DNA of 42,887 bases from Roseibium sp. TrichSKD4 (GCF_000148725.1 NZ_GL476319.1:81172-124058); one strand, 5' to 3'. Numbered from the stretch's first letter, positions 25,184 through 34,038 are shown. Made by a program: numbers and translations. The notes: generated by a model from the sequence alone, not told the origin.

Positions 25184-25852
25184 GTGACCACATTTGCAAG
25201 TGAAGTTGCGGAAATTTTCAACGCAATCCTGTCGAACGACTCTTGGATGATTAGCGAAGCGTTGAGAGCAGATGCAGCCTGGGTCATTGGAGGCATCGCC
25301 ACATTGCTCGGCGGTGCCATTGTCCTGCTGCTTTACAAGCATGTTCCGTGGATCGAGCGAAAGCTGGAGTCCTCGGTAATGGTGTCGACCTATCTCCTGA
25401 TAGGCGCCATTATCTTCGTGGAGGTGTTTCGCCGGTTCATCCTGAATCAGCAGGCACCATGGTCCACTACCCTACCGCCCTTCCTCTTCCTGATCATGAC
25501 CTGGGCCGGATGCGCCTACAATGTGAAGCTCAGGACGCATCTGGGTTTTGCCGAGTTTCGTTCGCTCATGCCGCGGCCGCTGCAGTTTGCCTGTCTGACG
25601 CTGGACGCGTTGTTGTGGATCGGCTTTTCATGTGTGGTTGTTGTCACATCGACACAGGTCACGGCCAATTCTGCTGCCAATTTCCAGATCCTGCTCGGGA
25701 CGGACAATGTGCTGCAATGGTGGTTCCTCATCTCCGTGCCGATCAGCTTCATCTTGATTACGGCCCGCGCCATGGAAAACTGGCTGGAAGATTTCAAGAA
25801 CTACAGAACCGGCGCCCCTTTGATCGCCGCCGTTGCCATCGGTTCGGACTAG
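25184..25852 (+). CDS. iseL: TRAP transporter small membrane subunit (DctQ type), probable IseL
   Basis: About 222 residues with four main hydrophobic segments (IGGIATLLGGAIVLLL; VMVSTYLLIGAIIFVEVF; LTLDALLWIGFSCVVVVTS; WWFLISVPISFILITA) and the DctQ-like RRFILNQQAPWSTTLPPFLFLIMTWAGCAYNVKLRTHLGF region. The GTG at 25184 lies six bases after GGGAGGGG, so I use it rather than the TTG at 25169. It lies 13 bases before iseM. It forms the membrane complex with the large subunit. Confidence 0.8.
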   Translation: MTTFASEVAEIFNAILSNDSWMISEALRADAAWVIGGIATLLGGAIVLLLYKHVPWIERKLESSVMVSTYLLIGAIIFVEVFRRFILNQQAPWSTTLPPFLFLIMTWAGCAYNVKLRTHLGFAEFRSLMPRPLQFACLTLDALLWIGFSCVVVVTSTQVTANSAANFQILLGTDNVLQWWFLISVPISFILITARAMENWLEDFKNYRTGAPLIAAVAIGSD

Positions 25853-25865
25853 GGAGTGCGCATAA

Positions 25866-27227
25866 ATGACAGACGGTACCTGGATCACCTTGATTTCAAT
25901 TGGTGTCACAATCTTCTTCATGCTGGGCGTGCCGGTTTTTCTGGTCATCGGCTATTGGGTCATTGGCATGAGCTTTGTGCTGGACCTGCCCCTGATTAAC
26001 ACCGGCGCAGCTCTGGCCGATGTCTTTACTGACGGCTTTGCGCTTCTGGCCATGCCGCTGTTCATCCTGACCGGCGACCTGATCAACCGGTCTGGCATTG
26101 CCCGGCGACTGTCCGATTTTGCCTATGCGTGCCTTGGTTGGCTGCGCGGCGGACTTGCCATGGCCGCTCTCGGCGCCTGTGGTCTCTTTGCTGCCATCTC
26201 GGGATCGAACTCGGCAACAACCGCCACCATCGGGTCCATGCTGCATCCGGAAATGGTGAAAGGCGGATATGACGAGCGCTTTTCGGCAGCAACGTCTGCG
26301 GCTGGCGGCACAGTTGGCATCATCATCCCACCGTCGATCATCTTCATCGTTTATGGCTTCCTGATGAACCTGCCGATTTCCGAGCTGTTTCTAGCAGGCA
26401 TCATTCCCGGCACCATGATGGTCAGCGCGATGATGCTGGTCGCTTTCATCTACTGCACCCGCATGGGATGGGGCTATCTTATAAAACTTGAGTTCGCGCG
26501 GGTCTTCAAAACGGGTGTCGGAGCCTGGCTCGGGTTCTTTGCTATCGGCCTTGTGCTTTGGGGCATCTACACTGGCAAGTTCTCGCCAACAGAAGCTGCC
26601 GGAGTGACTGTGGGTTTTTGCATCATCGCCGGGTTTGTCAGCCTGCCGATCCACAAGATGATGGGTGCGGGGTCGGAAGACCGGGATTTCCGCGAACGCG
26701 GGATCGGCGAATATCTCGTGGTTCAGGGCTTTGGTCCTCGCGAAGTTCCCTCCATCACCATGCGCTCTGCCCAGATTGCGGGTATTCTGGCCCCGCTGAT
26801 TGCCGTGTCCGTTGTCATGCAGCAGATCCTGTCGGTTCTCGGTGCTCAGCAGTTCATCGGTGACTTTGTGAGGGGCATGGGCGGCTATCACGCTGTCCTG
26901 TTCACCTCGATGGCCATTGTCTTCGTCGCCGGAATGGTTTTGGAAAGCCTACCCGTCACGATCATTCTTGCGCCGATCCTCGCACCGATCGCCCATTCGG
27001 TTGGTGTCGAGCCGGTCCAGTTTGCCGTGATTTTCCTCGTTGGCGCGTCGATCGGGTTTATTACACCGCCCTATGGCCTGAACCTTTACGTCGCCTCTGG
27101 CGTCACGGGTGTTCCCTATTTCCGCCTGCTTCGCTATACGGTTCCTTACCTTTTTGCCCTTCTGGCAGTGTGGATAACTATCGCTCTAGTCCCGGTGCTC
27201 TCGACGATTCTCATACCAAGCGGCTAA
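25866..27227 (+). CDS. iseM: TRAP transporter large membrane subunit (DctM type), probable IseM
   Basis: 453 residues, many hydrophobic helices and the DctM signatures: PLFILTGDLINRSGIARRLSDFA, AAISGSNSATTATIGSMLHPEM, SAAGGTVGIIIPPSIIFIVYG, GKFSPTEAAGVTV and FITPPYGLNLYVASGV. This is the sodium-coupled transport subunit. It is preceded by AGGGAG and followed 31 bases later by iseR. The isethionate assignment is contextual. Confidence 0.82.
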   Translation: MTDGTWITLISIGVTIFFMLGVPVFLVIGYWVIGMSFVLDLPLINTGAALADVFTDGFALLAMPLFILTGDLINRSGIARRLSDFAYACLGWLRGGLAMAALGACGLFAAISGSNSATTATIGSMLHPEMVKGGYDERFSAATSAAGGTVGIIIPPSIIFIVYGFLMNLPISELFLAGIIPGTMMVSAMMLVAFIYCTRMGWGYLIKLEFARVFKTGVGAWLGFFAIGLVLWGIYTGKFSPTEAAGVTVGFCIIAGFVSLPIHKMMGAGSEDRDFRERGIGEYLVVQGFGPREVPSITMRSAQIAGILAPLIAVSVVMQQILSVLGAQQFIGDFVRGMGGYHAVLFTSMAIVFVAGMVLESLPVTIILAPILAPIAHSVGVEPVQFAVIFLVGASIGFITPPYGLNLYVASGVTGVPYFRLLRYTVPYLFALLAVWITIALVPVLSTILIPSG

Positions 27228-27258
27228 GAAGCATAAGGTGTTTCAGGTTGGGGGAAGT

Positions 27259-28032
27259 ATGGCAGACGAAAATTCAGAAGGGTCCGTCCCGCCCAGCCTT
27301 CGTCTTCTCCTTGTTCTGGAGGAGCTGGCAGAAGCCGGTGTTCCGGTAACGCCGACCGAGGTCAATCAGAAGCTCGGCCTTCCCAAGCCCACGATCCACC
27401 GCCTGTTCAGCACGCTGGAAAGCGAAGGCTTCATCCAGCGAGAGATTGATGGAAGGGGATACTCGCCGGGCCAACGCCTACGGAAAATGTCTACCGGCAT
27501 TCTTTCCTCACTGAGGATCAGGACAGCACGGGTTGCCATCCTGAACGAACTTGCCGAACGCATTGGAGAGACCTGCAACATCGCTATCCCCGACCGTGAT
27601 GCGATGGTTTATCTGGACCGTGTGGAGACGAAATGGCCCCTTCGCATTCAGCTGCCGATCGGGTCTCGCGTTCCATTCTATTGCACGGCCAGCGGTAAGA
27701 TGTATTTGAGCACGCTGGATCGCAGGCACCTGAAAAACTATGCCGGGTCCGCCATTCTGGAAGGCCGCACCCAAAAGACGATTACCGATCCGGAAGCGCT
27801 GGTCGCCGAGACGAAAGCCGTCAAGGATCGTGGTTATGCGACCGACAACGGTGAATTCATGGAAGAGATGATCGCGATTGCAGTTCCGATCTCCGATTCA
27901 AACAAGCGGCTCGTCTCCACCCTCTCGTTCCACGCTCCTGAACAGCGCCTCTCGCTTGATGCCGCAGTAAAGCATGTCGATAAGTTGACGGAAGCTGCCG
28001 CCCGACTTTCAAACCTTCTGACCGGCGAATAG
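27259..28032 (+). CDS. iseR: IclR-family regulator, probable IseR
   Basis: About 257 residues. The N-terminal winged helix-turn-helix is VTPTEVNQKLGLPKPTIHRLFSTLESEGFIQRE; the effector domain contains RVETKWPLRIQLPIGSRVPFYCTASGKMYLS and ATDNGEFMEEMIAIAVPI. The ATG at 27259 follows GGGGGAAG; the GTG at 27238 is less likely. It is the last gene of iseKLM-iseR. An IclR regulator is part of described isethionate clusters, and the palindrome at 23807-23823 is the natural target. Bases 28033-28164 downstream, before the convergent dehydrogenase gene, contain no recognised element. Confidence 0.8.
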   Translation: MADENSEGSVPPSLRLLLVLEELAEAGVPVTPTEVNQKLGLPKPTIHRLFSTLESEGFIQREIDGRGYSPGQRLRKMSTGILSSLRIRTARVAILNELAERIGETCNIAIPDRDAMVYLDRVETKWPLRIQLPIGSRVPFYCTASGKMYLSTLDRRHLKNYAGSAILEGRTQKTITDPEALVAETKAVKDRGYATDNGEFMEEMIAIAVPISDSNKRLVSTLSFHAPEQRLSLDAAVKHVDKLTEAAARLSNLLTGE

Positions 28033-28164
28033 GAAGCTGTCATAATTTATTTATCCCACTCAGCGCCTATGAGCCAGAATTGGTTAATTGCATAAGGAAG
28101 TGATTTTGGCTGTATTGCCAAATTGTTTCGTTAAGTTTGCAAGGTTTCCCGTCTTGGACGGATT

Positions 28165-29103
28165 TCACGCGTCCCTTTTAGGGGTGTTGTCACGCAGGAG
28201 TGCCATTAGCGATCTATCGCGTTCGACTTGGGCTTGCGCGATGTTTTTAATCGGTGTCTTTTGCTCAAGGTCACGGGCCAGCCCACCTTCAACAACCTTT
28301 GTCCAGTCGGCAGCATCCTGCGGACCGACGCCGAAACCACGATACATTGCGGCGTAGCGCTCGACATATTGTGTAACGCCCCCGGGCGCATTGAGATGGA
28401 TGGTCTGCATCGGCCCCATGAAGGACCAGCGCAGGCCAAGACCGTCGCAGATGGCCTTGTCGAGATCTTCAACTGAAACAATACCGCTGCCCACCAGCTT
28501 GAAGGCTTCTTCAAGCAGGGCTCCTTGCAGGCGGTTCACGACAAAGCCGTCGATTTCTTTCGTCAACGTGATGGTTTGGCGCTTGCAGCGGATCAACAAG
28601 CCCCTGACACGTGCAACGACCTCGTCCACCGTCCACGGCGTTGGTACGATTTCAACGGCGGGAATGAGATGGGGTGGATTGATCGGATGGGCCACCAGAC
28701 AGCGGTTCCGGCCCGCAATGTTCTCGCAATAGCGCGAGGCGGAAATGCCGGAGGTGGAACTGCAGATGGGAACTCCCGGCGCTGCAATGGCATCGATCCG
28801 CGTCGTCAACTCACGCTTGATGTCAACATTTTCCGGTCCATTTTCCTGAACATAGACCGCGCCGTCCAGTGCGCCTTCAAGGCTTGGCGACGCGGTTATC
28901 CGGCTCAGCACCACGTCTGTTTCACCACGGTCGATCAGATCATATTCCGCCATGTCGCCGATGCGGGTTTGCATGGCGCTCAAGGCTTTATCGAGAGCAT
29001 TTTCAGACACATCGTGCAGCGTAACCTGATACCCGGCCTGAGCAAACACCGCGGCCCATCCCTGCCCAATCAACCCGGCCCCGACAACTGCAACCTTTTC
29101 CAT
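28165..29103 (-). CDS. 3-hydroxyacyl-CoA dehydrogenase / L-gulonate-3-dehydrogenase-like oxidoreductase
   Basis: 312 residues with an N-terminal Rossmann motif VAVVGAGLIGQGWAAVFAQAG, the ENGPENVDIKRELTTRID and SSTSGISAS blocks, the catalytic His in LVAHPINPPHLIPAVEIVP, and the C-terminal helical domain beginning around FVVNRLQGALLEEAFKLV. Relatives oxidise a 3-hydroxy acid to a 3-keto acid with NAD (lambda-crystallin, L-gulonate or carnitine dehydrogenases). The ATG follows ACAGGA. It is last in the TRAP-SDR-BKACE operon. The likely order is oxidation here, then BKACE cleavage. Carnitine is possible, but TRAP uptake and the added SDR make another hydroxy acid at least as likely. Confidence 0.78.
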   Translation of the reverse strand: MEKVAVVGAGLIGQGWAAVFAQAGYQVTLHDVSENALDKALSAMQTRIGDMAEYDLIDRGETDVVLSRITASPSLEGALDGAVYVQENGPENVDIKRELTTRIDAIAAPGVPICSSTSGISASRYCENIAGRNRCLVAHPINPPHLIPAVEIVPTPWTVDEVVARVRGLLIRCKRQTITLTKEIDGFVVNRLQGALLEEAFKLVGSGIVSVEDLDKAICDGLGLRWSFMGPMQTIHLNAPGGVTQYVERYAAMYRGFGVGPQDAADWTKVVEGGLARDLEQKTPIKNIAQAQVERDRSLMALLRDNTPKRDA

Positions 29104-29145
29104 GATCCTGTCCCGTGTTCTGGCGTTTTTGCCGCTCTCACAATC

Positions 29146-30090
29146 TCAAAAGGCCACCTGATCACCGCCCTTGAGGGAGAGGATCTGGCGGGCTTCATCC
29201 GGCGTTGCGACCTGAAGGCCGAGCCCCTCAATCAGGTTTTTCACCTTGGTCACCTGAACCGCATTTGATTTCGCCAATTCGCCCTTGCCGGCCCACAGGC
29301 TGTCTTCCAGCCCGACCCGGACATTGCCCTCGAGCGTGATGGCTTGCGCGGCAATGCGGAACTGGTTGGCCCCTGCCCCCAGAACCGACCAGCGATAGTC
29401 GGAACCAAACAGCCGGTCCGCCGTTCGTTTCATGTGCATGACGTCTTCATGATGCGGGCCAATCCCGCCAAGAAGCCCGAACACCGACTGGACAAAGAAC
29501 GGCGCCTTCACCAGCCCGCGATCCGCGAAATGAGCCAGATTGTAGAGATGGGAAATGTCGTAGCACTCGAACTCGAAACGGGTTCCATTCCCGTAACAGG
29601 TGTCCAGCACATACTCGATGTCTTTGAACGAATTGCGGAAGACAAGATCCCGAGACCCTTCCAGATGCTCCCGCTCCCAATCGTGTTGAAACTCATTGAA
29701 ACGCTTGAGCATCGGATACAGACCGAAATTCATGGACCCCAAGTTGAGCGAGGCGAGTTCCGGCTGAAATTTGGCTGCCGGGGCGGCGCGCTCTTTCACG
29801 CTCATATAGGGGCTGCCGCCGGTGGTGATGTTCACCACCGCGTTTGTCCCCTGTTTCACCCGTGACAGAAACGGCGCAAAGCCCTCCGGTGTCTGGTCTG
29901 GCCGCCCATCCTCGGGATTTCGCGCATGGAGGTGAAGGACCGCAGCACCCGCTTCGGCCGCAGCCAGTGCTTCGCTTGCGATCTCGTCCGGCGTCACCGG
30001 CAGATAGGGCGACATGGAGGGCGTATGGATAGCGCCTGTTATGGCGCAGGTGATGATGACCTTGCCTGCAAGTTCGTTTGATTTTGTCAT
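29146..30090 (-). CDS. BKACE-family beta-keto acid cleavage enzyme
   Basis: 314 residues. The start VIITCAITGAIHTPSMSPYLPVTPDEIASEA and the metal-ligand block AAVLHLHARNPEDGRP are hallmarks of the 3-keto-5-aminohexanoate cleavage enzyme (Kce) superfamily. Later blocks are NITTGG, LNLGSMNFG, FECYDISHLYNL and NVRVGLEDSLW. Family members use acetyl-CoA and zinc to split a beta-keto acid into acetoacetate and a new CoA thioester. The third metal-binding His is likely in the central region, but I did not map it. It lies between the SDR and the hydroxyacid dehydrogenase, whose product would be its substrate. The exact keto acid is unknown. Confidence 0.85.
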   Translation of the reverse strand: MTKSNELAGKVIITCAITGAIHTPSMSPYLPVTPDEIASEALAAAEAGAAVLHLHARNPEDGRPDQTPEGFAPFLSRVKQGTNAVVNITTGGSPYMSVKERAAPAAKFQPELASLNLGSMNFGLYPMLKRFNEFQHDWEREHLEGSRDLVFRNSFKDIEYVLDTCYGNGTRFEFECYDISHLYNLAHFADRGLVKAPFFVQSVFGLLGGIGPHHEDVMHMKRTADRLFGSDYRWSVLGAGANQFRIAAQAITLEGNVRVGLEDSLWAGKGELAKSNAVQVTKVKNLIEGLGLQVATPDEARQILSLKGGDQVAF

Positions 30091-30106
30091 GTTTTTCTAT
30101 CCGAGA

Positions 30107-30937
30107 TCAAAGCACTTCTACGTTGCCATCGACACAAAGGGATTAGCCGGAAATGTTCGCACCAGCATCCGAAATCAGGAAGGCAACAGTCGCCGCCACC
30201 TCATCTGCCGTCACCATCTTTCGCAGCGATATCCGGCTCAAATACTGGTCTTTCATATCCTCATAACTGACACCCGTCACCGCCGCTCGGTCACGTATAA
30301 CGCCTTCAATCCGGGGCCCCTCGACGATGCCCGGCAAAATGGCATTCACGCGGATGTTGTCCGGCCCAAGCTCCTTGGCAAGGCTTTGCGTGAAGCCGAT
30401 GACGCCGAACTTCGCTGCCGAATATGGCGTCCTATATGCATAGCCGTGTTTTCCTGCAGCAGAAGACATGTTGACCATGGCCCCGCCGCCGCTTTTCTTC
30501 ATCAGGGGAACTGCACGGCGGGCACATAGAAACTGCCCGGTCAGGCAAACATCGACGCACTGCCGCCAATCCGACGGTAAAATGTCCTCAACACCACCTG
30601 TCGGCCCCGCGATCCCAGCATTGTTTACGAGTGCGTCAAGTCCATTGAATTGCTCCTGAACAGCATCAAAAAACCTATCAACGGACGCCTCATCAGACAC
30701 ATCAGCTCGAATTGCGAGACAATTCCCCAGCTGCCCGCTGGCCAGAGCGAGCGCGTTTTCATCCACATCGCAGATGGCAACCCGCGCCCCTTGCGCATGT
30801 AGTGCCTTGGCAATGGCAAGGCCTATGCCCCCTGCCCCGGCAGTGACCACGATCCGTTTGGCCATCAGACCTGGCAAGCGCAAGGAGGCCCGATAGGGAT
30901 CATTGCTTGCTGGACTTTCATTCGATTGGACATCCAT
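30107..30937 (-). pseudogene. Short-chain dehydrogenase/reductase with a premature stop near the C-terminus
   Basis: A classical SDR with TAGAGGIGLAIA (cofactor), DVSDEASVD, NNAGIAG, NMSSAAG (Ser) and YRTPYSAAKFG (Tyr-x3-Lys). The frame stops at a TAA (30143-30145) after GANISG. Reading through it continues SLCVDGNVEVL and ends at a TGA (30107-30109), 16 bases before the BKACE ATG. SDRs of this type end NISGQ..xVDGN, so the stop sits exactly where Gln is expected and one C to T change (CAA to TAA) explains it. The stopped product is 264 residues and lacks 12. It may be inactive or partly active. The operon context (after dctM, before BKACE) is intact. Confidence 0.8.
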
Positions 30938-30949
30938 AATTTCTGATCC

Positions 30950-32293
30950 CTAATTTCCAAAGACTGCATTCGGCACCCACAGGACCAGACCGGGCCAGAT
31001 AACCAGCATGAGAAGTCCTGCAAGCTGCAGACCGACAAATGGAATAATGCCTCGATAGATTGTGCGAATGGTGATTTCTGGCGGTGCAACTCCCTTTAGA
31101 TAAAACAGGGAGTAGCCAAAAGGCGGCGTCAGGAAACTGGTCTGAAGATTAACGGCCACCAACATGGCAAACCACAGAAGTTGTTCCTGCTGGGAAAGCC
31201 CAAGCCCGAAATCAAGCGCTGCTACAATCGGAGCGAAGAGCGGTAGCACAATGAAGCTGATCTCGACCCACTCCAGAAAGAAGCCCATCACAAAGATCAG
31301 AACCAGCAGGATACCGAGCGTGCCATAGGCGCCAAGGTCGAAATGCAAGATGGCATTTTCGATCATTCGGTCACCTTTGAGGCCCTTGAAGACCATGCCA
31401 AAGATAGTTGCACCAATCAGAACCCCGAGGATCATCGCCGAAGTGCTCCCCGTTTCCCGGACACAGTCGGACAACGTCTCCCGCGACAGCTTGCCATTAA
31501 GCGCCGCAAGGATCATTGCGCAGATTGCACCAAGCCCTGCCGCCTCGGTTGGGGTTGCGGTTCCTGTTGCGATTGACCCAAGGACTGTCAGGATCAATAC
31601 CAACGGAGCGAATAGATCCTTCAAAAGGGCTAGAAAGAGGGAGCCATTATCTGCCCGGCTGGTTGACACCGGGGCGTGGTGCGGCTTGGTCAGCGCGACG
31701 TAGATGATGTAGGCGATATAGAGACCGCCAAGCAGAAGCCCGGGAACAATCGCTCCTAGAAAAAGTTCTCCGACCGAGATCTGCAGGATGTCTCCCACCA
31801 GCACCAGCATGATCGACGGCGGAATTAGAATACCGAGCGTTCCCGAGGCTGCAATTGTGCCAACAGCCAATTCGGGCCTGTATTTCTCGCGCAGCATGAT
31901 CGGCAGGGCCAGAGTGCTCAACATAACAACCGAGGCACCAACAATTCCGGTGCTGGCAGCCATAATGATCCCGAGAACTGCTACGGAGATCGCAAGACCG
32001 CCGCGTTTACGGCCAAGCGCACGCTCCAGCGAATAAAGCAGGTTCTGGGCCAGTCCGGACTTGTCCAGCATCGCACCCATGAAAACAAAGAGCGGGACAG
32101 CCAGAAGCAGCCAGTTTTCGATCACGCCCGCATAAATACGCGAAACGCCGATTTTCAAGAATGCAAAGGGCAATCCGCCGATAACGGCGAAGATGATACC
32201 GATACCGGCAAGAACGAAGGTAACCGGATAGCCGCTGAAGATCCCCAGCAGCAAGCAAATGACCATCGACAGGGGTATGATATGCTCAATCAT
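30950..32293 (-). CDS. TRAP transporter large membrane subunit (DctM type)
   Basis: About 447 residues with the DctM blocks PLFVFMGAMLDKSGLAQNLLY, ASTGIVGASVVMLSTLALP, IAASGTLGILIPPSIMLVLVGD, GTATPTEAAGLGA and LTPPFGYSLFYLKGVAPPEI. The ATG at 32293 overlaps the end of the small-subunit gene by eight bases, so I prefer it over 32314. It is part of a six-gene minus-strand operon that ends with BKACE and a hydroxyacid dehydrogenase. It differs clearly from the iseM protein, so this is a separate transporter type and not a recent duplicate. Confidence 0.88.
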   Translation of the reverse strand: MIEHIIPLSMVICLLLGIFSGYPVTFVLAGIGIIFAVIGGLPFAFLKIGVSRIYAGVIENWLLLAVPLFVFMGAMLDKSGLAQNLLYSLERALGRKRGGLAISVAVLGIIMAASTGIVGASVVMLSTLALPIMLREKYRPELAVGTIAASGTLGILIPPSIMLVLVGDILQISVGELFLGAIVPGLLLGGLYIAYIIYVALTKPHHAPVSTSRADNGSLFLALLKDLFAPLVLILTVLGSIATGTATPTEAAGLGAICAMILAALNGKLSRETLSDCVRETGSTSAMILGVLIGATIFGMVFKGLKGDRMIENAILHFDLGAYGTLGILLVLIFVMGFFLEWVEISFIVLPLFAPIVAALDFGLGLSQQEQLLWFAMLVAVNLQTSFLTPPFGYSLFYLKGVAPPEITIRTIYRGIIPFVGLQLAGLLMLVIWPGLVLWVPNAVFGN

Positions 32294-32876
32294 CTGCTGC
32301 GTCCTTCCTTGCAAAAAGCGCTCGCAATTTGATGATGCTCAGGCCAATTCCTGCGATAAATAGCAACCCGAAGCCAATCGGCATGAAGGACTTGAGCAAA
32401 AAACGATCATACAGACCGTCATAGTCCGACCCTTCCCCCATCGAGAAAGAACGAGTAGCAAAATCAAAGCTGTGAATGATCACGATGGCACAAAAGGGAA
32501 GAAGCAGCGCAAGGTGACCGATCAGGTCCACAATATCCTTTGTCCGTTCACTCATGTGCTGACGCAGAAAATCGACCCTCACATGTGCATCGCTGACAAG
32601 GGCACCGGCCATGGTCAACATCAACATAATGCCGAACAGGTGCCACTGCAGGTCACCAAGGCTGGAAAGCGTCAGCTTTGAGCCAAAAAGGAAAATGTCT
32701 GTTTCCCAGCGGGCGATCGTTCCAATCTTGGCCGCTGACAGCACAACGCTTGCAAGGACCAACAAAAGGATCGGCATGATAAGCCATGCCGCTGCCTGAC
32801 CTATCCGCACGATCCAGGTGAGGATCGTACGGATGTAGCCATTGGCGCGATCAGGAGCACTCTGGCGCGTGTCCAT
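32286..32876 (-). CDS. TRAP transporter small membrane subunit (DctQ type)
   Basis: 196 residues with four hydrophobic segments (AAWLIMPILLLVLASVVLSA; LFGIMLMLTMAGALVSDAHVRVDF; LIGHLALLLPFCAIVIIHSF; FGLLFIAGIGLSIIKL). The LSDAHVRVDFLRQHMSERTKDIVDL-like region is characteristic of DctQ. It starts 17 bases after the binding-protein gene and overlaps dctM by eight bases. Confidence 0.83.
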   Translation of the reverse strand: MDTRQSAPDRANGYIRTILTWIVRIGQAAAWLIMPILLLVLASVVLSAAKIGTIARWETDIFLFGSKLTLSSLGDLQWHLFGIMLMLTMAGALVSDAHVRVDFLRQHMSERTKDIVDLIGHLALLLPFCAIVIIHSFDFATRSFSMGEGSDYDGLYDRFLLKSFMPIGFGLLFIAGIGLSIIKLRALFARKDAADD

Positions 32877-32893
32877 GTTTCGTGCCCGACCGG

Positions 32894-33931
32894 TTACTCA
32901 GCCGGAATTGTCTGAAGGGCCGTCCAACGCCCCGAGGACGCGACAAACGCCTTCATCGAGTTGTAGGCTTCACCGTAGAGCGCGTCTTTTTCAGCCTCCG
33001 AACTCAGAACCTGTTCGGTTGCGATACGCAGCTCAGCAAGAACGTCATCCGGGAAGCGTTTGACGATCGTCCCGCCAGCCTCGAACTCTTCAATCTGTGG
33101 CGTCTGAGCAGCTGGAGCATATTGCAAGGTCCAGCCAAGGCTGACCTGACAAGCCGCCTCATACATTGCCTGATCTTCACCACTCATGCCTTTCCAGACA
33201 TCCATGTTGATCATCAACACATCGACGCTGCCCGGTTGGTGCCAGCCCGGATAGTAGTAGTATTTGGCGATCTGGTTGAACCCCAAATCCTTGTCAATGA
33301 TCGGCAGCGAAAACTCGGTCGCATCAATACGACCACGCTCAAGCGCAAGATAGATTTCGCTTGCCGGCAGATATTGGGCAGATGCACCAAACTCGTTCAG
33401 CACCCGTGCACCGACACCTGCCATACGCATCTTGAGGCCGTTGAAGTCCTCGATGGACTTGATTTCCTTATTGAACCAGCCACCGGGCTCCGGGTTGGTA
33501 ACGTGACACGCAAGGACCTTTACGTTCAGCGGGTCGAAGCCCTTTTGAACGATCTCCAGCCCGCCTCCAATATGCAGCCAGGCGGCCAGCGCTTCCGGCC
33601 CGGCACCGAACGGGGTCGCGCCAATCTGAGCAACTGGAACTTTTCCTCCCCACTGCCCGAGGAAACTCCAGCCTGCGGGAATGGCACCGGAACTCACGTT
33701 CTCAAGAATTTCACCGGCCGGAACGAGTTCGCCGGAACCGAACAGGTTCAAGCCAACGTCCCCTCCGCTCATCTTTCTGAGCGTCTCGTCCATCAGCTGC
33801 GCACTTTCAGCAAGGAATGTCAGGTCCTTTGGAATGCTCATGTGCACATCAAGCGTATCAGCGCTGACAGCTGGTGCTCCGAATGCCAGCGAACTGGCTA
33901 CCATCGCCGTAGCAATTTTTGAAAATCTCAC
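32894..33931 (-). CDS. TRAP transporter periplasmic binding protein (DctP type)
   Basis: About 345 residues. The GTG at 33931 follows GGGAGGACAAA and gives a Sec signal peptide, (M)RFSKIATAMVASSLAFGAPAVSA, before DTLDVHMSIPKD. The core has the DctP pattern, with FNGLKMRMAGVGARVLNEFGA carrying the conserved Arg that usually contacts a substrate carboxylate, and ALERGRIDATEF. YYYYPGWHQPG resembles the group that binds alpha-keto or hydroxy acids. It is the first gene of the TRAP-SDR-BKACE operon, whose control region holds a 40-bp palindrome. The ligand is probably a hydroxycarboxylate, inferred from the downstream enzymes. Confidence 0.85.
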   Translation of the reverse strand: MRFSKIATAMVASSLAFGAPAVSADTLDVHMSIPKDLTFLAESAQLMDETLRKMSGGDVGLNLFGSGELVPAGEILENVSSGAIPAGWSFLGQWGGKVPVAQIGATPFGAGPEALAAWLHIGGGLEIVQKGFDPLNVKVLACHVTNPEPGGWFNKEIKSIEDFNGLKMRMAGVGARVLNEFGASAQYLPASEIYLALERGRIDATEFSLPIIDKDLGFNQIAKYYYYPGWHQPGSVDVLMINMDVWKGMSGEDQAMYEAACQVSLGWTLQYAPAAQTPQIEEFEAGGTIVKRFPDDVLAELRIATEQVLSSEAEKDALYGEAYNSMKAFVASSGRWTALQTIPAE

Positions 33932-33998
33932 TTTGTCCTCCCGTTTCCGCAACCATTTGGACAATCCGACGGGGACCATCCAACCAATCGCTTCACAA

Positions 33999-34038
33999 TA
34001 TTGATGTTTGATTTTTGATCAAAAATCAAACATCAATA
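33999..34038. promoter_or_regulatory. Perfect 40-bp palindrome upstream of the TRAP-SDR-BKACE operon
   Basis: Bases 33999-34018 are the exact reverse complement of 34019-34038, centred on a GATC. Each arm contains TTGATG and TTTGATTTTTGATC, so TTGAT recurs within the arm as well as across the centre. It lies about 70-105 bases upstream of the dctP start and downstream of the GntR gene. It is the natural operator for that regulator, perhaps with two overlapping dimer sites. Confidence 0.75.

Noticed and set aside
23858-27227. TRAP system as taurine transporter TauKLM
   Set aside because: A complete TauABC is already next to tpa, and the TRAP genes are divergent from a GMC dehydrogenase and end with an IclR gene, which fits isethionate better. 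Not excluded.
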